Below are positions 1 to 7,598 of a DNA stretch of 12,819 bases, one piece after another. The translations under genes were made by a program, and so were the position numbers. Every line of letters starts with the position of its first letter. Positions within the stretch are counted from its first letter, which is position 1. Under the pieces are notes generated by a model. That model was not told where the DNA came from. It did not search any database and saw only the letters and a list, made by a program, of their open reading frames with translations. Origin of the DNA: Clostridia bacterium (GTDB lineage: Bacteria; Bacillota_A; Clostridia; Oscillospirales; CAG-272); assembly GCA_017408625.1 (NCBI GenBank), contig JAFQUG010000231.1:1-12819 (forward strand), given 5' to 3'.

Positions 1-42
1 AAGGTATTCGCCGCCCACCTGAGCGCGTGTTTCTTTCGCCAT
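1..42 (-). CDS. Start of an unidentified protein, cut by the window edge
   Basis: Only the first 14 codons lie inside the window, reading MAKETRAQVGGEYL. The start is well supported: a GAAGGAGG Shine-Dalgarno sits just upstream on the minus strand, and a consensus promoter lies about 50 bases before the ATG. The gene follows tmcAL on the same strand but has its own promoter, so it is probably a separate transcription unit. The fragment is too short to assign a family, and no signal peptide is visible in it. Confidence 0.6.
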   Translation of the reverse strand, partial: MAKETRAQVGGEYL

Positions 43-92
43 AATGTGCCTCCTTCAATCTATGTTTACAGAAAATTATATACCATTTATCT

Positions 93-121
93 ATTATAGC
101 ACGAAAACGACGTGCAGTCAA
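93..121 (-). promoter_or_regulatory. Sigma-A promoter of the truncated minus-strand gene
   Basis: On the minus strand TTGACT (116-121) and a perfect TATAAT (93-98) are separated by 17 bases. It lies about 50 bases upstream of the ATG at 42. It sits in the gap just after the tmcAL stop, so it drives the next gene and not tmcAL. Confidence 0.85.
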
Positions 122-142
122 GGATTTTCATAAAAATTTCAT

Positions 143-1315
143 TTACTCTGCCATGATCGGGGCGTGACGCGTGAAAAATCCTGCACTTTGAGGATTTTGC
201 ATGCCCAAGGTGTACAGGGCATCGGCGCGCTCGGCAAGCTCACGCTGTCGGCACACAGGGGCGTCTGCGGGCTTGGTCACAAGCGGTACGGGGCAGGTGC
301 GGCGCAGCTCGGACAAAATGGCGCGGCCGCGCGCGTTGGCTGCAAGGACAGAGAGATAAGTGGGTGTGCTGCGCAGATCCTTCTCTGTAATGCCCAGAGC
401 CGCATACAGTACGGCACGGCGTACGTGAGAGGCGGGCAGGGATTTGTGCGCGCAAAGCGTGTAAAGCTGCTCAAGGCTTGCAGCGTCGCGGGCAGCCTGC
501 GCGATTCGCTCGCCAAGTCCGCCACCGCACAAAGCCGCCTTGCAGATCTGCTCTGAGGGTATGATGCGCAAAATGCCGAGTATGGCGGCGTCGTACGCAG
601 TGCTGTCGCCAAGCATTTCGCCGTTTTCAAATGCCCTTGTAAAGATGGGCGCGCAAGCGTGCGGCAGACGTCCGATCATTTCGGCATATCCTTGCTCGCG
701 TCCGAGCTTTCGCAGAGCCGTTGCGCTGGGAAAGCCTTCGGTCAAGGCGTCATCGTTGTAGGCAGCCCCCTCGCGCCTGATGCATACAGGCTCGATCTCA
801 TAGCCGCCCGCCAGGGTAGCCTTGCAGTATGCAAGCCCCAAAAGATCGTTGGAGAGCAGGGAGAAGTCTTGTCCGCAAGTCTTCTCCAGGGCTTTGGCAA
901 AGGCCGCGGCTGAGCCGATATTGGTCTTGCAAAGCTGCTCGTATTGCTGCTTGAAGGCAGGCGTCAGAGTCGCACCTGCAGCCTTTTTGAGCAGGTCGAT
1001 ATCCGCGCTCTCACTGCCGAAAAGCAGCACGTCGGATGCAAGCGCATCGGCAGCAGCCACGCCGCCAGAGGCGAAAAACTCGGCACTTGCCAAGGCCTGC
1101 GGGAAGGGCAGCTCGACCACAAGATCCGCGCCCGCCGCCAGGGCTGCCTCGGCTCTGGTGTACTTGTGCGCCACAGCAGGCTCACCGCGCTGCACAAAGT
1201 TACCGCTCATGATGCAAACGGTCTCGTCCGCACCCGATTCCTTTGCGCGCTGCAGGGCATACGCATGACCTTTGTGCAGGGGATTATATTCACAAATCAT
1301 CGCAAAACGTGCCAT
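143..1315 (-). CDS. tmcAL: tRNA(Met) cytidine acetate ligase TmcAL (YlbM family)
   Basis: This 390-residue protein matches the TmcAL family, which uses ATP and acetate to make N4-acetylcytidine at the wobble position of elongator tRNA-Met in the cytoplasm. Visible signatures are the nucleotidyltransferase motif CEYNPLHKGH at residues 8-17, with the HxGH ATP-binding pair at H14 and H17, then GNFVQRGEPA at 38-47 and a VELPFPQALASAEFFASGG block at about 67-85. A PSATALR block, the usual adenylation-domain feature, lies near the middle. The length of about 400 is normal. The open frame runs further upstream, but the ATG at 1315 is chosen because AAAGGAG lies 6 bases before it and the family starts there. 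It has its own promoter divergent from yceD. Function is by family resemblance. Confidence 0.93.
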   Translation of the reverse strand: MARFAMICEYNPLHKGHAYALQRAKESGADETVCIMSGNFVQRGEPAVAHKYTRAEAALAAGADLVVELPFPQALASAEFFASGGVAAADALASDVLLFGSESADIDLLKKAAGATLTPAFKQQYEQLCKTNIGSAAAFAKALEKTCGQDFSLLSNDLLGLAYCKATLAGGYEIEPVCIRREGAAYNDDALTEGFPSATALRKLGREQGYAEMIGRLPHACAPIFTRAFENGEMLGDSTAYDAAILGILRIIPSEQICKAALCGGGLGERIAQAARDAASLEQLYTLCAHKSLPASHVRRAVLYAALGITEKDLRSTPTYLSVLAANARGRAILSELRRTCPVPLVTKPADAPVCRQRELAERADALYTLGMQNPQSAGFFTRHAPIMAE

Positions 1316-1346
1316 ACGTATCTCCTTTCTGCGCTCTTCTTTGGTC

Positions 1347-1375
1347 AGTATACCATCCTTTTGCCCGCATGTCAA
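1347..1375 (-). promoter_or_regulatory. Sigma-A promoter of tmcAL
   Basis: On the minus strand a perfect TTGACA (1370-1375) and TATACT (1347-1352) are 17 bases apart, about 32 bases upstream of the tmcAL start. It points away from the yceD promoter, and the two -35 boxes are about 50 bases apart. Confidence 0.88.
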
Positions 1376-1425
1376 GCAAAGGCTTGGAAGAATGCGAAAA
1401 AAATCGGTGAAATCACAAAAAACAC

Positions 1426-1454
1426 TTGACAAAATCAACTTTAGCAGTTATAAT
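1426..1454 (+). promoter_or_regulatory. Sigma-A promoter of yceD-rpmF
   Basis: Perfect TTGACA (1426-1431) and TATAAT (1449-1454) with a 17-base spacer, about 48 bases upstream of the yceD start. This is a full-consensus promoter, as expected for a highly expressed ribosomal-protein operon. Confidence 0.92.
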
Positions 1455-1502
1455 ATTTACTGTCGCTTTTTATGTCGTTTGAAAATTACGGGAGGTGTGC
1501 AT

Positions 1503-2018
1503 ATGATTCTTGACATGGGCCCCATGCTTCGAGGAGAGGTTGACACACTTGACGTGGATTATACGATTCAGCCCGAGCCCTGCGCAGGCGTGGAATTCAC
1601 GGCCGAGGCGCACGTGGTCGGTAAGGTGACCGACACGGGCGGATACATGCGCTTGGTGCTGGAGGCGGATATGCCTTACAAAACCATTTGCGCAAGATGT
1701 CTGGACGACGTGACCGGCACCTACACGGTTTGCTTTGAGCGTACCGTGGCAGAGGAGCGTTCGCTGACCCAGGAGCAGATCGACGACAACGTGGACGAGT
1801 ACATCATCGTCAGGGACGGCAAGCTGGACATTGACGAGCAGCTGGTGGAGGAAATGATCCTTTCGTTCCCCACAAAGTTCCTTTGCGATGAGAATTGCCC
1901 CGGGCTTTGCCCCAAGTGCGGCAAGCAGCTCAAGTACGGTGCGTGCGGCTGCAATACGCGCGAGATCGATCCCAGACTGGCAGTGCTTGCAAAGCTGCTG
2001 GAAGAGAGCGACGATTGA
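1503..2018 (+). CDS. yceD: YceD family protein (DUF177), metal-binding type
   Basis: This 171-residue protein belongs to the DUF177/YceD family, which in many bacteria sits directly before rpmF and is linked to accumulation of 23S rRNA; its exact biochemistry is not settled. The family core CARCLDDV at residues 63-70 contributes a CxxC pair. The C-terminal part has a second cluster, C128, C132, C136, C139, C148 and C150, as in the Firmicutes form that probably binds zinc. The acidic middle region is typical. The ATG at 1503 follows GGGAGGT at 1490-1496; a longer upstream frame exists but would start ahead of the promoter. rpmF follows after 103 bases, so the two are probably cotranscribed. 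Confidence 0.9.
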   Translation: MILDMGPMLRGEVDTLDVDYTIQPEPCAGVEFTAEAHVVGKVTDTGGYMRLVLEADMPYKTICARCLDDVTGTYTVCFERTVAEERSLTQEQIDDNVDEYIIVRDGKLDIDEQLVEEMILSFPTKFLCDENCPGLCPKCGKQLKYGACGCNTREIDPRLAVLAKLLEESDD

Positions 2019-2068
2019 ATTTGAATGTGCCCCGGAAATCGGGAACAGATATAAGTTTATAAAAAAAT

Positions 2069-2104
2069 TGATATAATGCGGTGTACGGTATAAGCCTGTA
2101 CGCC
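2069..2104 (+). promoter_or_regulatory. Extended -10 element and hairpin ahead of rpmF
   Basis: Bases 2069-2077 read TGATATAAT, an extended -10 box, with no good -35 at the right distance. Just after it, GGTGTAC (2080-2086) can pair with GTACGCC (2098-2104), one pair being G-U, with two further G-C pairs inside across a bulge. The hairpin ends 5 bases before the rpmF Shine-Dalgarno. It could give rpmF extra transcription, or in readthrough RNA from yceD it could be a processing or translation-control hairpin. Neither role is proven. Confidence 0.4.
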
Positions 2105-2121
2105 AAAGAGGAGGTGTAATT

Positions 2122-2319
2122 ATGGCAGTACCGAAGAGAAAGGTATCCAAGGCACGCAGAGACAAGAGAAGATCCAACAACTCCAAGCTCGCTATGCCCG
2201 GTATGGTAAAGTGCTCCAATCCCGAATGCAATGAAATGGTATTGGCACATCGTGTTTGCAAGGTTTGCGGTTTCTACGGCGGCAAGCAGGTAATCACTCT
2301 GAAGCAGAAGGAAGACTAA
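2122..2319 (+). CDS. rpmF: 50S ribosomal protein L32 (bL32), zinc-binding form
   Basis: A 65-residue basic protein that starts [18 protein letters not shown], the classic bL32 N-terminus, and continues to [15 protein letters not shown]. It is a component of the large ribosomal subunit. Four cysteines, C31, C36, C46 and C49, form a zinc ribbon. The first pair is spaced CxxxxC (CSNPEC) rather than the more usual CxxC, while the gap to C46 is the standard nine residues, so the knuckle carries a two-residue insertion. The Shine-Dalgarno GGAGGT is at 2110-2115. The gene is followed by a terminator and not by plsX or acpP, which often come next in Firmicutes. Confidence 0.97.
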   Translation: MAVPKRKVSKARRDKRRSNNSKLAMPGMVKCSNPECNEMVLAHRVCKVCGFYGGKQVITLKQKED

Positions 2320-2344
2320 TCCTATTTACCATCAAAACACACGT

Positions 2345-2384
2345 AAAGGATTCATCAGCGTTATGCGGGGTGAATCCTTTTGTG
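2345..2384 (+). terminator. Probable intrinsic terminator after rpmF
   Basis: AAAGGATTCA (2345-2354) and TGAATCCTTT (2371-2380) form a 10-bp stem with a 16-base loop, beginning 25 bases after the rpmF stop. The U-tract is short (the last stem bases plus one T, then GTG), so efficiency may be modest. Confidence 0.6.
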
Positions 2385-2388
2385 CCAT

Positions 2389-2669
2389 TATAGCCGAAGA
2401 GAGCCGAACTCATACGCCCTGCGGCGAGAATTTTTCGCGTCTTTCGCCAAATCTCATCTCGCAAGATGCGTATCTTGCTTCGACTCGCTTTGACAAAATC
2501 CATCAAAAAATTCAACGCCGGAGGGTGCTACGCAGTTTTGCGCGAGCAAATATTTCGCAGATGCAAAGAGAAAATGCGAAGCAATATAAGATATTGCGAG
2601 CATTTTGTCTGCCACAGATGCAGATATTTGCCGAGCAAAACCGTGTGAGTTCGGCTCTCTTCGGCTATA
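2389..2669. repeat. 281-bp inverted-repeat element (MITE-like)
   Basis: The ends, 2389-2416 and 2642-2669, are 28-bp inverted repeats that differ at one position; each starts TATAGCCGAAGAGAGCCG when read inward. The interior has no convincing gene but is full of nested palindromes: GCAAGAT/ATCTTGC near 2450-2480, and a foldback at 2535-2641 made of GTTTTGC and GCAAATAT on one side against ATATTTGC and GCAAAAC on the other, with AAAATGC/GCATTTT and GCAATAT/ATATTGC inside. A TA duplication at each end is possible but cannot be told from the palindromic TATA. This is the build of a small non-autonomous element. No second copy is in the window. Its right end touches the Shine-Dalgarno of the next gene. 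Confidence 0.75.
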
Positions 2670-2678
2670 GGAGTTTTT

Positions 2679-3821
2679 ATGAAGTATATCAAAATCGTGG
2701 CAGCTCTGCTTACGCTGCTGCTTTTGCTTTGCGCCTGCACCTCGGTTGAGGAGATGCTGGAGCAGGAAACGGCGGATCTGACGCCACCGGCCAAGGATTC
2801 GGTGGATCTGGACGATATCCCGGACTATCTGTCCATGCCGCTTGATACGTACGTCACACTGGGGGCTTATACCGGTCTTGAAATCAAGATTGAGGGTGTG
2901 CAGGTGACCGACGAGCAGGTAAACGAGGCCATCGAGGGAATCAAGACACTCAACGGTCTTTATGAAAAAATCACAGACGGTACGGCCAAATGGGGAGACA
3001 CTCTGGTGCTTTCCTATTCTTCCATGCACCCGGACGGCGGCACTGCCGTGGGTGAAGACGACGTGGAGGTCACGCTTGCCGAGCAGAGCAGCATGCCCGA
3101 TGATTTTGTCAGAGGATTGGTCGGTGCGCCCTGCGGCATTCCCGTGCTTGTCAACGTGGAGGACAAGGGAAATACAACCTCTTATACCGTGACGGTTTCT
3201 TACATCAAGGGCGCATACAAGGAGTTGACCGATGCGTTCGTGTCGTCCTATACGGGCGGTGCATGCACAAAGGCAGACGAGTTTTTTGAATATTACAGAG
3301 AGCAGCTGTGGAACGAGCTGTATTACGACACCGTGTATGACGCGCTTTGGGATGCCTGCGAGCAGAATTGCAAGGCCGAGATCGTGCCCGACGAGACGGT
3401 CAGCTATTACATGAAATCCATGGAGGATTATTATCGTCGCATGGCCATCTCCAACGGTGTTTCTTACGAGCAGGTGCTGGAGGCGTTTGATCTGGACGAG
3501 ATCAAGATCATGACGCAGTCTTATTCCTATGCCGAAAAGGATATGATCTTTTATGCCATCGTCAAGGATGCCGGCCTGCAGATCACGGACGAGATGTACC
3601 GCGACGCGCTGTACGGCTATGCGGAGAAGTATTTTGAAAACTTTGCACCCGGTGTGGGCAAGGGCAGCGGTCAGGGCGGCAAGGTAACCGTCGACGACGT
3701 AGCAGCCTACCTGGATGCCGAGCAGAGAAACGTGATCCGCGAGCTTTGCTATGACGAGCTGATCTACGATTACCTTTATGAGAATAACAGAATTTTCATG
3801 GGCGAGACGCCTATGAACTAA
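2679..3821 (+). CDS. Lipoprotein with trigger-factor-like FKBP and chaperone domains
   Basis: This 380-residue protein has a lipoprotein signal: a positive start (MKYIK), a leucine-rich core and the lipobox LCAC with the lipidated cysteine at residue 20, so it should be anchored on the outer face of the membrane. An acidic linker follows. Residues of about 97-178 resemble the FKBP-type peptidyl-prolyl isomerase domain of trigger factor (KWGDTLVLSY, then VRGLVGAPCGIPVLVNV and YTVTVSYIK), and 180-375 form a helical region like the trigger factor C-terminal chaperone arm (ELTDAFV, then repeated YYREQLWNE-type helices). I infer an extracytoplasmic folding factor, comparable in role to PrsA but of another fold; substrates are unknown and isomerase activity is unproven. 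The ATG at 2679 follows GGAG at 2670-2673. No clear sigma-A promoter is seen in the upstream repeat. A terminator follows directly. Confidence 0.8.
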   Translation: MKYIKIVAALLTLLLLLCACTSVEEMLEQETADLTPPAKDSVDLDDIPDYLSMPLDTYVTLGAYTGLEIKIEGVQVTDEQVNEAIEGIKTLNGLYEKITDGTAKWGDTLVLSYSSMHPDGGTAVGEDDVEVTLAEQSSMPDDFVRGLVGAPCGIPVLVNVEDKGNTTSYTVTVSYIKGAYKELTDAFVSSYTGGACTKADEFFEYYREQLWNELYYDTVYDALWDACEQNCKAEIVPDETVSYYMKSMEDYYRRMAISNGVSYEQVLEAFDLDEIKIMTQSYSYAEKDMIFYAIVKDAGLQITDEMYRDALYGYAEKYFENFAPGVGKGSGQGGKVTVDDVAAYLDAEQRNVIRELCYDELIYDYLYENNRIFMGETPMN

Positions 3822-3825
3822 AGAG

Positions 3826-3855
3826 AACGCCATTACGGAAGTAATGGCGTTTTGC
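3826..3855 (+). terminator. Intrinsic terminator of the lipoprotein gene
   Basis: AACGCCATTAC (3826-3836) and GTAATGGCGTT (3841-3851) form a perfect 11-bp stem with a GGAA tetraloop, followed by TTTTGCTTGTTTT. It begins 5 bases after the stop codon. Confidence 0.92.
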
Positions 3856-3891
3856 TTGTTTTCCTATTTGGATGTCGCTCGAATTTTTGTC

Positions 3892-4054
3892 TGTCATCCT
3901 CGAGCGAGCCGCTTTTTGGTGTTGTTAGCTATACATTATGTGGCGGCGACGCGAAGGATCTTGACAAAAATTCGATTTTTCATAAAGTTACTTTCGCGCC
4001 CTTGCAAGATCCTTCGCTACGCTCGAGGATGACATAGCTACTGCGTAGCTATGT
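3892..4054. repeat. Intergenic palindromic repeat between convergent genes
   Basis: The 278 bases after the terminator hold no gene. Two nested inverted repeats are present: TGTCATCCTCGAGCG (3892-3906) with CGCTCGAGGATGACA (4020-4034), and GCGAAGGATCTTG (3951-3963) with CAAGATCCTTCGC (4005-4017); all arms are perfect. A third palindrome overlaps the right edge, ACATAGCTAC-TGC-GTAGCTATGT (4032-4054). Motifs of the type GTCATCCT...GCGAAGGATCTTG are familiar as dispersed repeats in many bacterial genomes, which I recall but cannot check here. It lies between the tail ends of the lipoprotein gene and clpC and may help separate them. I see no other clear clpC terminator. Confidence 0.7.
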
Positions 4055-4132
4055 CGCAAGGGCTTTGAAATGGCGTTTGGGACACAGGTCTCTGCGTGAG
4101 GATATTTTTGGGGCGGGCTGTCGAGGACGTCA

Positions 4133-6538
4133 TTACTTGTTCGGTGAGAAAACAACCTTTCCATCTTGCACGCTTGCCTTCACGATCGACCCTTTGTCCA
4201 CGCTGCCGTCTAACAGGGCGGTGGCCAAGGCGTCCTCAATGCGATCTGTGACGGCGCGGCGCAGCTCGCGCGCGCCCTTTTCGGGGGCATAGGCGATCTC
4301 GGTGATCCATTCCGGCACCTGCGGATCAAATTCCAGCGTGATTCCAAGCGTCCCGGCGCGCTCCGAAACCTCTCCAAGCATCATGTGTGCAATACGCGTG
4401 GCATGCTCACGCGACAGATCGGCGAACACGATCACCTTGTCAACGCGACCCAGAAACTCGGCAGGGAAGAGGGCGCGCAAAGCGTCGGTCATTTGCTCAG
4501 CGGCTCTGCTTTGCTCGTTGACAGAAAAGCCAATGCTGCGCGTGCGTTTGCCCGTGCCCGCGTTGGAGGTCATAATGATCACCGTGTTGGAAAAATCCAC
4601 GCGCCGCCCCTGTGAATCGGTCAGAATGCCGTCGTCCAACACCTGTAAAAGCAGACCAAACACGTCGGGGTGTGCCTTTTCTATCTCGTCAAACAAAACC
4701 ACACTGTATGGTGCGCGACGTACGCGTTCGGTCAGCTGACCGCCCTCCTCAAAGCCCACGTAGCCGGGAGGAGAGCCGATCAGCTTGGCAACACTGTGCT
4801 TTTCCATATATTCGGACATGTCTAAGCGGATCATGGCCGTATCCGTACCGAACAGTGCGTGTGCCAGAGCCTTGCACATGCGGGTCTTTCCCACGCCCGT
4901 GTGACCCAAGAACACAAAAGACCCGATCGGACGCCCTGCCTGCTTCATTCCCGTGCGGCCGCGGCGAATGGCGGCAGCTACCGCACGTGCTGCCTGTTCC
5001 TGACCGACCACGCGCGTGCACAGCTCCTCTTCCAGATGCAAGAGACGCTCCCGCTCAGAGCACAAGAGCCCTGTCAGCGGAATTTGCGTCCATTGCGTAA
5101 TCACCTCTGCGATCTCGCGCTCGGTGACAGTGGGAGTGCTGCCCAGGGTATCTGCATGCAGGGCAAGCTGCAGCTCTGTCAGCTGCTGCTCGAGTGTCAG
5201 CTCACGATCACGGATTTCAGCCGCACGCGAAAAATCCTGTGCCTGCACGGCTTGCTCCTTTTGCTTGCCAAGCTCTGCTAGGCCATCTTTGAGAGCCTTG
5301 ATCTCGGGAGATGCCTTGCAAAGCGAGAGCCGCAGTCGTGCAGCTGCCTCGTCCACAAGGTCAATTGCCTTGTCGGGCAGATAGCGATCGGTGATATACC
5401 GTTGCGACATACGCACGGCCGCCTCCAACGCGTCATCCGATATGGCAAGACCGTGATGCGCCTCATAGCGCTCACGCAAGCCGCGAAGGATCTCCAGGGC
5501 TTGCGCTGCCGTGGGCTCTTTGACCAGCACCGATTGAAATCTGCGCTCAAGTGCCGCATCCTTTTCAATATATCGACGGTATTCCGCAAGCGTTGTCGCC
5601 CCGATGACCTGCATCTCGCCACGTGCCAGAGCGGGCTTGATGATATTTGCCGCATCCACCGCTCCCTCTGCAGCACCGGCACCGATGATGGTGTGGATCT
5701 CATCGATAAAGAGAATGATATCGGGATCCTGTGAGGCACGCTGCAGCACTGCCTTGAAGCGTTCCTCAAATTCACCGCGGTATTTCGCGCCTGCGATCAT
5801 AGAGGCAAGGTCAAGCGAGATGATCTGCTTGCCCTTGAGGTTGTCCGGCACCTCGCCCGCTGCGATGCGTTGCGCAAGCCCCTCTACTACCGCGGTTTTG
5901 CCAACACCCGGTTCACCGATCAGGCAAGGGTTATTCTTTTGCTTGCGGGAAAGGATCTGAATGACGCGAGCACTCTCCTCGTCACGTCCGATCACGGGAT
6001 CGGGAGAGCCGTTTTTGGCAACGGCGGTCAGATCCTTGCCGTAGCCCGAGAGCACCCCCTCGCTTTTGTCCTTGCTTCTGGATTGCTTCCCGCTTTTTTT
6101 CGCGGTTGGGTTCATCATTCCGTTGCAATCTGAGATCAGCTCGTGAAGGGGAATCCCCATGCTATCCAGGATGCGCGCACCGACTGCGTCGGGCTCCGAG
6201 CAAAGCGAGAATAGCAGGTGCTCTGTGCCGATATAGCTCTGTGCACCCGTGGATGCCTGTCGTGCCGCCCCCTCGATGATCCTGCAAAGCCTTGGCGTCA
6301 TGTCCTCGGGCGAGACAAAGGAGCAATCCCCGACTCCCGTTAAGGCTGCCACAGCGTCACGCACGCGAGCCAAATCCGCGCCTCTGGCCGCAAGCAGCTT
6401 TGCCGCAATGCAATCCTGCTCACCCACAAGCCCCATAAGCAGGTGCTCTGAGCCAATGTAGGTGTGCCCGAATTCAGCCGCGAATTTTTGTGAAAGCCCA
6501 AGTACGCTTTGCGCCTTTTTGGTAAATTTACTGTTCAT
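4133..6538 (-). CDS. clpC: ATP-dependent Clp protease ATPase subunit ClpC
   Basis: An 801-residue class I Clp/Hsp100 unfoldase that would feed substrates to ClpP in the cytoplasm. Order of domains: two Clp-N repeats (about 1-140), AAA+ module D1 with Walker A GEPGVGKT (208-215) and Walker B IILFIDE (274-280), a UVR-bearing middle domain (about 412-455), and D2 with Walker A GHTGVGKT (545-552), Walker B VVLFDEIE (613-620) and sensor-2 GARELRR (755-761). Pore loops KYRG (252-255) and GYVG (592-595) are present. SIGF at 668-671 lies where ClpC carries its ClpP-docking loop. E31 and E106 occupy the places of the two phosphoarginine-binding glutamates known in Bacillus ClpC. It is last in the mcsA-mcsB-clpC operon, 33 bases after mcsB, with a modest AAGGAA site before the ATG. 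Confidence 0.96.
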   Translation of the reverse strand: MNSKFTKKAQSVLGLSQKFAAEFGHTYIGSEHLLMGLVGEQDCIAAKLLAARGADLARVRDAVAALTGVGDCSFVSPEDMTPRLCRIIEGAARQASTGAQSYIGTEHLLFSLCSEPDAVGARILDSMGIPLHELISDCNGMMNPTAKKSGKQSRSKDKSEGVLSGYGKDLTAVAKNGSPDPVIGRDEESARVIQILSRKQKNNPCLIGEPGVGKTAVVEGLAQRIAAGEVPDNLKGKQIISLDLASMIAGAKYRGEFEERFKAVLQRASQDPDIILFIDEIHTIIGAGAAEGAVDAANIIKPALARGEMQVIGATTLAEYRRYIEKDAALERRFQSVLVKEPTAAQALEILRGLRERYEAHHGLAISDDALEAAVRMSQRYITDRYLPDKAIDLVDEAAARLRLSLCKASPEIKALKDGLAELGKQKEQAVQAQDFSRAAEIRDRELTLEQQLTELQLALHADTLGSTPTVTEREIAEVITQWTQIPLTGLLCSERERLLHLEEELCTRVVGQEQAARAVAAAIRRGRTGMKQAGRPIGSFVFLGHTGVGKTRMCKALAHALFGTDTAMIRLDMSEYMEKHSVAKLIGSPPGYVGFEEGGQLTERVRRAPYSVVLFDEIEKAHPDVFGLLLQVLDDGILTDSQGRRVDFSNTVIIMTSNAGTGKRTRSIGFSVNEQSRAAEQMTDALRALFPAEFLGRVDKVIVFADLSREHATRIAHMMLGEVSERAGTLGITLEFDPQVPEWITEIAYAPEKGARELRRAVTDRIEDALATALLDGSVDKGSIVKASVQDGKVVFSPNK

Positions 6539-6571
6539 AACGTTCCTTACATTTGAAATTCCTGATGGATA

Positions 6572-7579
6572 TTAAGCACCCAGACGCCCCTTAACCAGCG
6601 CTGCGCGGAACAGATCCCGTTCCTCGGCTGAGCGCAAGGGCTGCTCGGCAGAGAGCGTCATGGTGCAGGGCATGATCTCCACGAGCAGCGTGTTGAGCAG
6701 GTCAGGCTCTATATCCTGTATTATACCCAGGCTGATGCCCAGTCTTACGTCTGCGCACAAATTCAGAAATTCATCAGCCCCCAGCAGGTGTGCGTTTGAA
6801 AGAATGGCACGTGCACGCACGGCGCGATCGATCAGATAAGGAGCGCGTTCGGCTTTGGCTCTTTCGCACAGCTTGCGCTCACTGTCAAGGATCTGCCGCA
6901 CAGTGTCCTCCATGCGTTCCAGGATTTCTTGCTCACAGACGCGCAGAGAAGAACGGCAGGACAGCATGTAAAGACAGTTCTGTACCTGTGTGCCGCTCAT
7001 CAGGGGACGCAGTGAGATGCCAAGTCCCGAGAGCTTGATCGAGAGCGGCTCTATTTGTCCGTGCAGCGTCAGGGCAGGCAAAAACAGCAATGCATAGGCG
7101 TGCATGGCCGTGCCGCATTCAAGCGGATCGGAGCAAAGAAAGCCGAGATTTTTATCAAAAGCGTAAGCTTCCTTATCATCGATCAGATCGTCCATCTTGA
7201 AGGCGTTGGCTGCTGCATCCTGTAAGGAGAGTCCGGGCAGAGTACAGCAGATCTGCACGTGGTCGCGTCCGCCAAGCATAACGGATAGATTGCATGGCTC
7301 ATTGAGCAAAAGGGCGTGCGGCAGGCTGACAGAGGCAAATTCCTTGGTAACGTAGTATTTTTCGGCGTAGGAGGCTGCCGTGGTGGGTGAGATCTCGGAA
7401 AAATTGATCATGGTAAAGCCGTTTGTTTCCAGCATTCCGCCCACGCTTGCAATGATCTCGCCCGCTTGCTTTGGTGAGATACGGGGCACAAAGGGGTATT
7501 TTTCCAAATTTCTGGATAGCGTGATGCGCGAAAAAATAACCGTGTCGTTTTCATATCCGGGGGTATTGTACCAAGCCAT
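6572..7579 (-). CDS. mcsB: Divergent McsB-like protein, probable inactive arginine kinase
   Basis: This 335-residue protein is recognisably McsB, the protein-arginine kinase that tags proteins for ClpC. Position between mcsA and clpC and blocks such as YAFDKNLGFLCS (139-150), DVRLGISLG (277-285) and RDLFRAALVKGRL (321-333) support this. Yet the catalytic signatures of the phosphagen-kinase fold are altered. The SRIRLARN motif reads SRITLSRN (17-24); the NEEDH glutamates are replaced in GGRDH (103-107); the usual TSCPTNVGTGLRA is SDPLECGTAMHA from 150, losing the reactive Cys and the Arg; and the later YGEG glutamate loop is missing (RPLMSGTQ, 191-198). The RDxxRA phosphoarginine-binding motif survives as RDLFRA (321-326). 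I infer a pseudokinase or phosphoarginine reader. The ATG at 7579 follows AAAGGAG; mcsA ends 19 bases upstream. Comparison with active McsB is from memory. Confidence 0.85.
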   Translation of the reverse strand: MAWYNTPGYENDTVIFSRITLSRNLEKYPFVPRISPKQAGEIIASVGGMLETNGFTMINFSEISPTTAASYAEKYYVTKEFASVSLPHALLLNEPCNLSVMLGGRDHVQICCTLPGLSLQDAAANAFKMDDLIDDKEAYAFDKNLGFLCSDPLECGTAMHAYALLFLPALTLHGQIEPLSIKLSGLGISLRPLMSGTQVQNCLYMLSCRSSLRVCEQEILERMEDTVRQILDSERKLCERAKAERAPYLIDRAVRARAILSNAHLLGADEFLNLCADVRLGISLGIIQDIEPDLLNTLLVEIMPCTMTLSAEQPLRSAEERDLFRAALVKGRLGA

Positions 7580-7598
7580 ATTGTTAGTCTCCTTTCCT

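Noticed and set aside
944..1429. A plus-strand frame over the start of tmcAL
   Set aside because: Antisense to the conserved ATP-binding motifs of TmcAL, with no promoter or ribosome site of its own.
1470..2261. A 263-codon minus-strand frame over yceD and rpmF
   Set aside because: It would cover two well-identified genes and the yceD-rpmF spacer, and its product resembles no family I know.
2389..2669. CRISPR array or insertion sequence at 2389-2669
   Set aside because: There are only two terminal inverted copies and no regularly spaced direct repeats, and no transposase frame is present.
2454..3833. A 459-codon open frame on the minus strand over the lipoprotein gene
   Set aside because: It is antisense to a gene with a good lipobox, domain match, Shine-Dalgarno and terminator. 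Its protein has no recognisable fold and it runs into the repeat element. Long antisense frames are common in codon-biased DNA.
3844..4037. Two small plus-strand frames of about 61-62 codons after the lipoprotein gene
   Set aside because: They lie across a terminator tail and palindromic repeats, without ribosome sites or protein-like composition.
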